Assembly: GCA_002717305.1 (NCBI GenBank)
Contig: PBDH01000024.1
Coordinates: forward strand, 1-29,796
DNA: 29,796 bases
Direction of reading: 5' to 3'
DNA from: Gammaproteobacteria bacterium
GTDB lineage: Bacteria > Pseudomonadota > Gammaproteobacteria > Pseudomonadales > Litorivicinaceae
The translations under genes were made by a program, and so were the position numbers. The notes under the pieces are model-generated. The model was not told the origin of the DNA, made no database searches, and worked only from the letters and a program-made list of their open reading frames with translations. Positions 25,125-29,796 of the stretch are shown in pieces. Within the stretch, counting starts at the first letter, position 1. Each line of letters starts with the position of its first letter.

Positions 25125-25754
25125 ATGCATCCGTCTAATTCACTCCTAGTTCCTGTTCTTCAAAGATATAGTGAGCGTCTTCTACGTGCTCAAGTTGAGG
25201 CGCACGCCAAAGAACTGAGGCCTGACGACCGAAAAAAATTCTTAGGAAAACAGTTTGACGCGATCACAGATGCCATAAAAGAAAAGCTTGAAATGTCCTA
25301 CAAGGATACGCCTGTGCTGACCGATTGGGATGCCGATCTGATCAGATCATCAGTTAAGTGCTGGACAATTTTTCTTGCTGGTGAGGCAAATTTCACACTG
25401 GGGATTGACGATTTTTCAATCGGCGCCATGCAACTGGAGCTCGGACGTCCTATAAGCTTTTCAGCAATCACACCTGCTACTCAATCTGAAACCCACGGTC
25501 ACCGTAATGAAGGGGTCTTCGTAAATGGCTACAGAATTCGAAAGACGCTTTCCAAAGTGGAATCGAAACTGTGCGTGATTTTGGGGCCTAAACGATACAC
25601 AGAGGATGATATTCAGTCATTTGATTTCGTGCGCCAAAGTGGTAATGAACTTGAGGATATGTTGCTGGTTTTGAATGGCCGGGCCCAGAAACGTTTCGGC
25701 GAGCCGAGTGATACTGCGCTGAAAATGTTGATCACCCATTTTCTGAGCCCCTAA
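25125..25754 (+). CDS. Divergent SuhB / inositol-monophosphatase-like protein without catalytic motif
   Basis: This 209-residue protein sits divergent to trmJ, where suhB normally lies, and starts MHPSN where E. coli SuhB starts MHPML. Several segments match SuhB in order: CWTIFLAGEANF (79-90) against WVIDPLDGTTNF, EGVFVNGYRIR (129-139) against GAQLNGYRLR, FVRQSGNELEDMLLVLNGRA (168-187) against the RRTGSAALDLAYVAAGR region, and PSDTALKML (194-202) against PWDFAAGEL. The DPLDG metal motif is lost and the EE motif reads TDWD; only the last aspartate remains. It ends about 60 residues before SuhB does. ATG 25125 fits the SuhB N-terminus. E. coli SuhB also acts non-enzymatically in rRNA antitermination. 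I infer a SuhB relative without phosphatase activity; alignment was by eye. Confidence 0.65.
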   Translation: MHPSNSLLVPVLQRYSERLLRAQVEAHAKELRPDDRKKFLGKQFDAITDAIKEKLEMSYKDTPVLTDWDADLIRSSVKCWTIFLAGEANFTLGIDDFSIGAMQLELGRPISFSAITPATQSETHGHRNEGVFVNGYRIRKTLSKVESKLCVILGPKRYTEDDIQSFDFVRQSGNELEDMLLVLNGRAQKRFGEPSDTALKMLITHFLSP

Positions 25755-25757
25755 ATA

Positions 25758-26732
25758 TTATTCAAACTCCATTCGCTCGAACACGCGGCCTGCATTTCTC
25801 GCGGCTAGCTCATCATAAGTATGCCAGTGCTGATAACGACTTTGATCAATTTTATAAGCATCGTCGAGTGACCCGCCTGCTTCCAAAATTCCCTGAACTT
25901 GTGACCGCAGAAAGAGAAGATAGTCCTTCGTTCCTACTGTCACGGTCGCTACATCAGTCACCCCACCATGACCCGGTACAACAACCCAACCGGCGACCTC
26001 TTCTACAAACCGTTCGAAGCTTTCAATCCAAAGAGCGGTGTCTGTGTCACCAAAAATCGGCGGCATTCGGATGTGGAATGCCATGTCCCCCGCCAAAACC
26101 AGTCGATCTTCGGGAACCAATACACTGACATCCCCAGGAGAATGGGCTGATCCATACGTTTTAGCGACAATCTCTAAATCGCCGAGCTCCAAGATGTACT
26201 GATCTTCAAATGTAATATCAAAATTAACGAGCTCGGTGTCTTGCGCCAATTCTTGGGCATACTCACGCATGCGGTTGAGTACGCCAAATCCTTTTTCATC
26301 GATCTCATCTTGTGCATCAACGTGACCTATCAACACAGCACCTTGAGACTCCCAATAATGATTGCCGAGAATCGCATGTCCCTGACCGTTTTCACTAATG
26401 ACATATCTCACAGGAAGATCCGTCATCTTTTTTATTTCAAAATGCAGGGCTCGAGCAAGAGCATTATTGGCGCCACCGTTGACGACTAGCACTGATTCTG
26501 ACCCAATCACGAAAGATAAATTGTTGTTGTGCCCGGCATTCAGGCGCGTAGGTGGTTGTGTGGCGCCGATGGCAGTGTAAACATGATCGCTCACTTTCAC
26601 TGGAAGATCATAGAGCGCTGAGTCTGGTGCCTTGTCCAAAGGACCATACTCACCTCGCTCTAACGCCGTCTTCTGCTGTGCTGCTACAGTTGCGGAAGTA
26701 AATAGTGTTACCGCAAAAATCCATGAAAACAT
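25758..26732 (-). CDS. Exported metallo-beta-lactamase-fold protein with altered metal site
   Basis: The 324-residue product has a signal peptide (MFSWIFAVTLFTSATVAA, cleavage near 18) and the alpha-beta/beta-alpha fold of the metallo-beta-lactamase superfamily, most like the periplasmic SoxH / quinoprotein-associated group. NNLSFVIGSESVLVVNGG corresponds to the first strands. Where family members have HxHxDH, this one reads ENGQGH (114-119), so three of four ligands are gone. The later ligands persist: H197 in SAHSPGDV, D216 in LAGDM and H255 in VVPGHGG. ATG 26732 follows GAGGAG with five bases spacing. It converges on the SuhB-like gene with three bases between stop codons. Hydrolase activity is doubtful; substrate unknown. 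Confidence 0.75.
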   Translation of the reverse strand: MFSWIFAVTLFTSATVAAQQKTALERGEYGPLDKAPDSALYDLPVKVSDHVYTAIGATQPPTRLNAGHNNNLSFVIGSESVLVVNGGANNALARALHFEIKKMTDLPVRYVISENGQGHAILGNHYWESQGAVLIGHVDAQDEIDEKGFGVLNRMREYAQELAQDTELVNFDITFEDQYILELGDLEIVAKTYGSAHSPGDVSVLVPEDRLVLAGDMAFHIRMPPIFGDTDTALWIESFERFVEEVAGWVVVPGHGGVTDVATVTVGTKDYLLFLRSQVQGILEAGGSLDDAYKIDQSRYQHWHTYDELAARNAGRVFERMEFE

Positions 26733-26849
26733 TGTTACTCCTCAAGCCTCAGTCTGACGGCTCGCTTTACGAGCGGTAACCAAACGGTCATCGATGATTT
26801 TTATATTTGTCAAGACTAGGTGTTTCTTACTGACTTACTTCTAGTTTAT

Positions 26850-27448
26850 GCGGTTCAAGGCGCGGGTCTAGCCGCGATTCAGTCAAACCAACTTTGATAT
26901 ACCCGTAGTTTTTTAGCTCCATCTCTTGCCATTCGTGTCTGACGATCCGTGGATAACAAGCCATGTCGCCAATAAAATAGTCTCCAGCAATGAACTCATT
27001 TTCGGCCAGCGCCCCATTCCGCAAACCACACAGGAAAGCCGTTTCCCGGCAGTTTCGACCAATCGCGTAAGGAATTTTTTCAGGCATAAATCGGCCGAAG
27101 TGATCTTTCGCGCGGCAATCGCCTTAAGCCCCCATTTCTGCCACACTTGCTACCTCATGGCACAGAAGCGTTCACGCAGGTCTGGCCAAAAAAACGACCA
27201 ATTGTCTCAGCGAGGTGCGGCAAAATGATACCGGATTAAAATAGGTCCGTCGTCAGTCTACCGCCAATGGGATCACTATCGACGATGGCGGGCGTCCGTT
27301 TGTTGGGAGATAACTTGAGAAAATCAGGTCGAAACTGATCGCCTGCAGTAATATTAATGGGATGGACAGTATAATCGAGGTCATGGTCTTCGGGCATCAT
27401 TGATATTTTGTTGCCATTTGGGGTAGGCCAATAATACAGGTCGATCAT
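26850..27448 (-). pseudogene. Decayed glutathione S-transferase, YfcG/YghU type
   Basis: The minus strand encodes a broken GST. From ATG 27448 (behind GAGGAG) it reads MIDLYYWPTPNGNKISMM, typical of the YfcG group, until an in-frame TAA at 27236-27238 replaces the expected glutamate of FESGAI. Reading on in frame gives SGIILPHLAETIGRFF, a frameshift at a run of seven A (27188-27194), DLRERF, an in-frame TAG (27150-27152), another frameshift near 27108-27116, then DHFGRFMPEKIPYA and GDYFIGDMACYPRIVRHE, and a further shift near 26890 before WFD, a TGA (26879-26881), and IAARPA. Five or more independent lesions exclude a sequencing error as sole cause. Family assignment is secure from the ordered fragments. 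Confidence 0.88.
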
Positions 27449-27520
27449 TCTTCACTCCTCAGTTCCCGAAGAATATGACGCCGGTTACACTGAAAAATAA
27501 AGATTTTGTAAGAGCAAATT

Positions 27521-28399
27521 ATGTCTACGCTGCGCACCACATTATTAGAGCTAGCAAACCGCTTTCTGGAGACGCTGCCGAATTCTGTACGGGAAATTGA
27601 CTGGGGTCAGACCCTCTGTGCACGATGGGTTCATGACCGCGCTAACATGGGGCATTTACGTGAACTACAACCTCGACTCGATCAGACATTTGAGGGGCTA
27701 ATTGGCGTCGATAAACAAGCACATCAGTTCAAAGCTAATCTTGAATTATTTTTGAAAGGTTTGCCCGCTAATGCAACATTACTCTGGGGCTCCAGAGGCA
27801 CTGGTAAATCGTCCATGGTACGCGCTGCGCTTACGGCCTTCCACGATCGTGGTCTTCGGATTATAGAAGTTGAGAAAAGTTATTTGGGGGACTTGCCAGC
27901 CATTGTCGACAATGTGCGCTCTGAGCGGTTCCAATTTTTGATTTATTGCGATGACCTTACCTTCGAAGACGGAGAACGCGAGTACTCGGGACTTAAGACT
28001 GTGCTTGATGGCACCCTCGAAGAGTTTGGCGCCAATATATTGGTTGTTTGTACCAGCAATCGTCGTCATCTGGTCTCCGAGCCAATGCGCGATAATCAAC
28101 ACGCAACTATGGTCGATGGCGAGATCCACCAAGGTGACGCAATTGAAGAACGAGTCTCATTGGCGGATCGCTTCGGGCTTTGGTTATCGTTTTATCCTTA
28201 TCCTCAAGATACCTACATTGCAATCGTCAAGCATTGGTATACCGAGCTTGGCCGCGACCTAGATCTTCCAGAATTCACAGAGCAAATAGCGGTTGAGGCA
28301 AATCGTTTTGCGATCAGCCGGGGTGGCCGGGGGGGGCGCGTTGCCAGGCAATTTGTGATCGACCAGATGGCTAAGCAACTTCTAGCGGACTCGACTTAG
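27521..28399 (+). CDS. AAA+ ATPase of the DUF815 family
   Basis: A 292-residue soluble ATPase. The Walker A motif is GSRGTGKSS (90-98), Walker B is FLIYCDDLTFED (139-150), a sensor-1-like CTSNRRHL lies at 177-184, and the family-specific GEIHQGDAIEE (200-210) and SLADRFGLWLSFYPYPQD (213-230) follow; the C-terminus has SRGGRGGRVARQF, the arginine-rich segment of DUF815. The N-terminal 80 residues include GLIGVDKQ, the family entry to the ATPase core. Cellular role is not established for this family. ATG 27521 has a weak AAGAG upstream; 72 bases separate it from the divergent GST pseudogene. Usual DUF815 partners such as a Nudix hydrolase are not seen downstream. Confidence 0.9.
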   Translation: MSTLRTTLLELANRFLETLPNSVREIDWGQTLCARWVHDRANMGHLRELQPRLDQTFEGLIGVDKQAHQFKANLELFLKGLPANATLLWGSRGTGKSSMVRAALTAFHDRGLRIIEVEKSYLGDLPAIVDNVRSERFQFLIYCDDLTFEDGEREYSGLKTVLDGTLEEFGANILVVCTSNRRHLVSEPMRDNQHATMVDGEIHQGDAIEERVSLADRFGLWLSFYPYPQDTYIAIVKHWYTELGRDLDLPEFTEQIAVEANRFAISRGGRGGRVARQFVIDQMAKQLLADST

Positions 28400-28473
28400 A
28401 CTGGATCAGGTCGGGAGTGCCAACCTCTTGTTGCATAATTGTCCCGGAGAGTAGTTGAGGGAGAACCACCAAT

Positions 28474-28674
28474 ATGAGACACGGAACTTTAGCTATTTCC
28501 CTGTTGCTTACCGCCACGCGCCACACTCAGCCTATTCGTCTTCTGTGCAACCTTGACGAAGCTCAGAGGAGACCTGTTACCTCGTTACTTAACCTAGAGA
28601 GTAAACAGGCTAGCTTTGAGGGCATTCAAGAAATCGAACCCATTGGATCTATGTCCGACCGATTCATCGTATGA
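28474..28674 (+). CDS. Possible small ORF, unknown
   Basis: ATG 28474 begins a 66-residue frame (MRHGTLAISLLLTATRHTQP at the N-terminus), with GAGGGAG some ten bases upstream. The N-terminus is mildly hydrophobic, the rest is polar. I recognise no family and the codon pattern is not convincing, so this may be a remnant or a chance frame. Confidence 0.25.
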   Translation: MRHGTLAISLLLTATRHTQPIRLLCNLDEAQRRPVTSLLNLESKQASFEGIQEIEPIGSMSDRFIV

Positions 28675-28918
28675 TCAAACCTCGTGCAGCATAGCGAGCG
28701 GGCAGAAAAGAGTTCTATTTCGACTTGATCCTTTTTTCTGCAGATTGACCGGCAGACTAACCACTGAGTTCCAGCGCCGACAAGCCCACGCACAGGATGT
28801 TTGGGCAAAAGCCGTTACTACAGCTGCCGCAAGAATCAAAAACTTCTATGAGGTAGGGGCCTCCAAAATATTCGATCAGGTGAACAGAATAAGAGGAGCT
28901 GCAAGAAAGCCCCTGTAA
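28616..28918 (+). pseudogene. Possible 3' remnant of an unidentified gene
   Basis: The frame is open for 100 codons but has only a TTG with no ribosome site at its start. Its last 45 residues look like an amphipathic alpha-helical protein end (FQRRQAHAQDVWAKAVTTAA and RIKNFYEVGASKIFDQVNRI), rich in alanine with plausible heptads. Because it is out of phase with the preceding small frame, a frameshifted gene spanning 28474-28918 is one explanation. I cannot name the family. Confidence 0.3.
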
Positions 28919-28955
28919 GAGCTGTTTTAACGCAAATCAAAAGTAACAAAAATCT

Positions 28956-29796
28956 TTACGCAACAATAATCGGCTTACCAAACTTTTTAATGGCGTCAGG
29001 CGATAGGGTTAAGCCTAGACCCGGGTCTTGATTCAAGATCAGCATCCCATCTTTGTGGATCAACGGATTCTGAAATAATTCAGCCTGCAGAGGATCCCTA
29101 GACGGGTCAGGAAACGACTCGACCATCAAGCCGGCGGGCGTTGAAGCTACTATCTGCGCGTGAATAAAAGGATCGTGGTGTGGGACCACATCTACATGGT
29201 TCAGTTCGCACAACGCGGCCAGTTTCCGTCCCCCCGTGATCCCTCCGAACATCGTCACGTCAAACTGTAAAATACTGATCGCCTTCTGATCCAAAAATGA
29301 GCGGCAACCCTCAAGCGTAATCTCACTCTCCCCACCAGAGATTGGTATGTGAGTTTTCTGAGCGAGCAATGTTGTCTCATAACGATCGTCCATCCAACGC
29401 AGTGGCTCCTCCAACCATCGGGGCTTCAAAGGCGCTAACAACTCTGTCGCGCGAATCGCTGTTTTAAGATCCCATGCTCGGTTTACGTCCACCATAAGAT
29501 CGGCATCAAACCCGACCACATCTCGGATAGTCTCCAACCGGTCGATATCGCTTTCGAGGCTGAGCCCTCCTATTTTGGCTTTGAATCTAGTGTGTCCCTG
29601 CGACTTCAGTTGCTCCATTTCATCGCGAAGCGCAACAAGATCTTTCCCTTCCTGATAGTAGGCGCAGGTCACGTAATATGGAACTTCGTGAGACCAACCA
29701 CCCATTAGTCGGTATAAGGGTAAATCTGCCTTCTTACCGATAATATCCCAACACGCAATATCCACCGCCGCGGACAATCTTATAAGCGCCTCACGC
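28956..29796 (-). CDS. Enolase-superfamily enzyme (mandelate racemase/muconate lactonizing type), 5' end cut
   Basis: The last 280 residues are present; the coding frame continues through 29795 (reading REALIRLSAAVDIACWD), so the gene begins beyond the window. The barrel shows the superfamily layout: SAAVDIACWDIIGKKA and LYRLMGG from the capping/barrel boundary, FKAKIGG (KxK acid/base pair), metal ligands in DVNRAW, EEPLRW and SGGESE, and the PHHDP loop near the C-terminus with a histidine suited to acid/base chemistry. This pattern fits the mandelate-racemase-like sugar-acid dehydratases or racemases, but the substrate cannot be assigned. It is leftward and preceded by no visible partner. 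Confidence 0.85.
   Translation of the reverse strand, partial: REALIRLSAAVDIACWDIIGKKADLPLYRLMGGWSHEVPYYVTCAYYQEGKDLVALRDEMEQLKSQGHTRFKAKIGGLSLESDIDRLETIRDVVGFDADLMVDVNRAWDLKTAIRATELLAPLKPRWLEEPLRWMDDRYETTLLAQKTHIPISGGESEITLEGCRSFLDQKAISILQFDVTMFGGITGGRKLAALCELNHVDVVPHHDPFIHAQIVASTPAGLMVESFPDPSRDPLQAELFQNPLIHKDGMLILNQDPGLGLTLSPDAIKKFGKPIIVA

Larger units (their letters stand above)
28400..28955. other. Poorly coding 556-base stretch with weak plus-strand ORFs
   Basis: Between the DUF815 gene and the enolase-superfamily gene no family is recognisable. Two overlapping plus-strand frames dominate (28474-28674 and 28616-28918), in different phases; the second reads like real protein near its end. 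No tRNA cloverleaf or clear terminator was found; a run of six T at about 28731-28736 lacks a preceding stem. The stretch could be a decayed gene, consistent with the pseudogene 1 kb away. Confidence 0.5.

Noticed and set aside
26760..26774. Hairpin GCTCG/CGAGC upstream of the metallo-beta-lactamase-fold gene, considered as a terminator
   Set aside because: The stem is only five base pairs and neither side is followed by a T-tract.
27779..28132. Minus-strand frame of 117 codons inside the DUF815 gene
   Set aside because: Opposite-strand shadow of a well-defined ATPase; no family features and no start context.
1..29796. CRISPR arrays, insertion sequences, integrases, tRNA or rRNA genes
   Set aside because: I looked through the intergenic regions and reading frames and saw no regularly spaced repeats, transposase or integrase motifs, or cloverleaf sequences.

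Overview
The window reads as chromosomal core DNA of a gammaproteobacterium, probably a free-living and possibly marine one with fairly compact gene order. The evidence is gene order and family membership: leuC-leuD-leuB-asd-(Asd-like)-fimV-truA-trpF-trpB, smrB/prmB-aroC, and cysE-iscS-iscA-ndk-rlmN-rodZ-ispG-hisS-yfgM-bamB-der are all gammaproteobacterial arrangements. I cannot name the genus from sequence alone. Nearly all genes are on the minus strand; exceptions are smrB, a SuhB-like gene, a DUF815 ATPase and possible small ORFs near 28.5 kb.

Layout. 1-9144: leucine (leuCDB), aspartate-semialdehyde (asd), cell-pole/type IV pilus (fimV), tRNA pseudouridine (truA) and tryptophan (trpF, trpB) genes in one leftward run. 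9210-12397: prmB-aroC-MFS transporter, leftward. 12474-13031: smrB, rightward. 13033-19908: rodZ-ispG-hisS-yfgM-bamB-der, leftward, packed with start/stop overlaps. 19909-20348: 440 bases without a recognisable gene where relatives carry pilF. 20349-25086: trmJ-cysE-iscS-iscA-ndk-rlmN, a strongly shortened version of the usual isc neighbourhood: iscR, iscU, hscB, hscA, fdx and iscX are absent. 25125-25754: a SuhB-like protein in the usual suhB position, but with its phosphatase metal site destroyed. 25758-27448: a secreted metallo-beta-lactamase-fold protein with a degraded first metal motif, then a glutathione S-transferase pseudogene with several independent lesions. 27521-28399: a DUF815 AAA+ ATPase. 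28400-28955: poorly coding DNA with weak ORFs. 28956-29796: the C-terminal part of an enolase-superfamily enzyme running off the window.

How the parts work together. Most of the window is housekeeping: branched-chain, aromatic and aspartate-family amino-acid biosynthesis, tRNA/rRNA modification, ribosome biogenesis and rescue (Der, RlmN, PrmB, SmrB), envelope assembly (BamB, YfgM), shape (RodZ), isoprenoids (IspG) and sulfur mobilisation (CysE, IscS, IscA). The points deserving a second look are the collapsed isc locus with an IscS that lacks the IscU-binding tail, the catalytically dead-looking SuhB homologue at the ancestral suhB site, the loss of pilF beside a retained fimV, the visibly decaying accessory stretch at 26-29 kb, and an apparent excess of the hexamer CGATCG.
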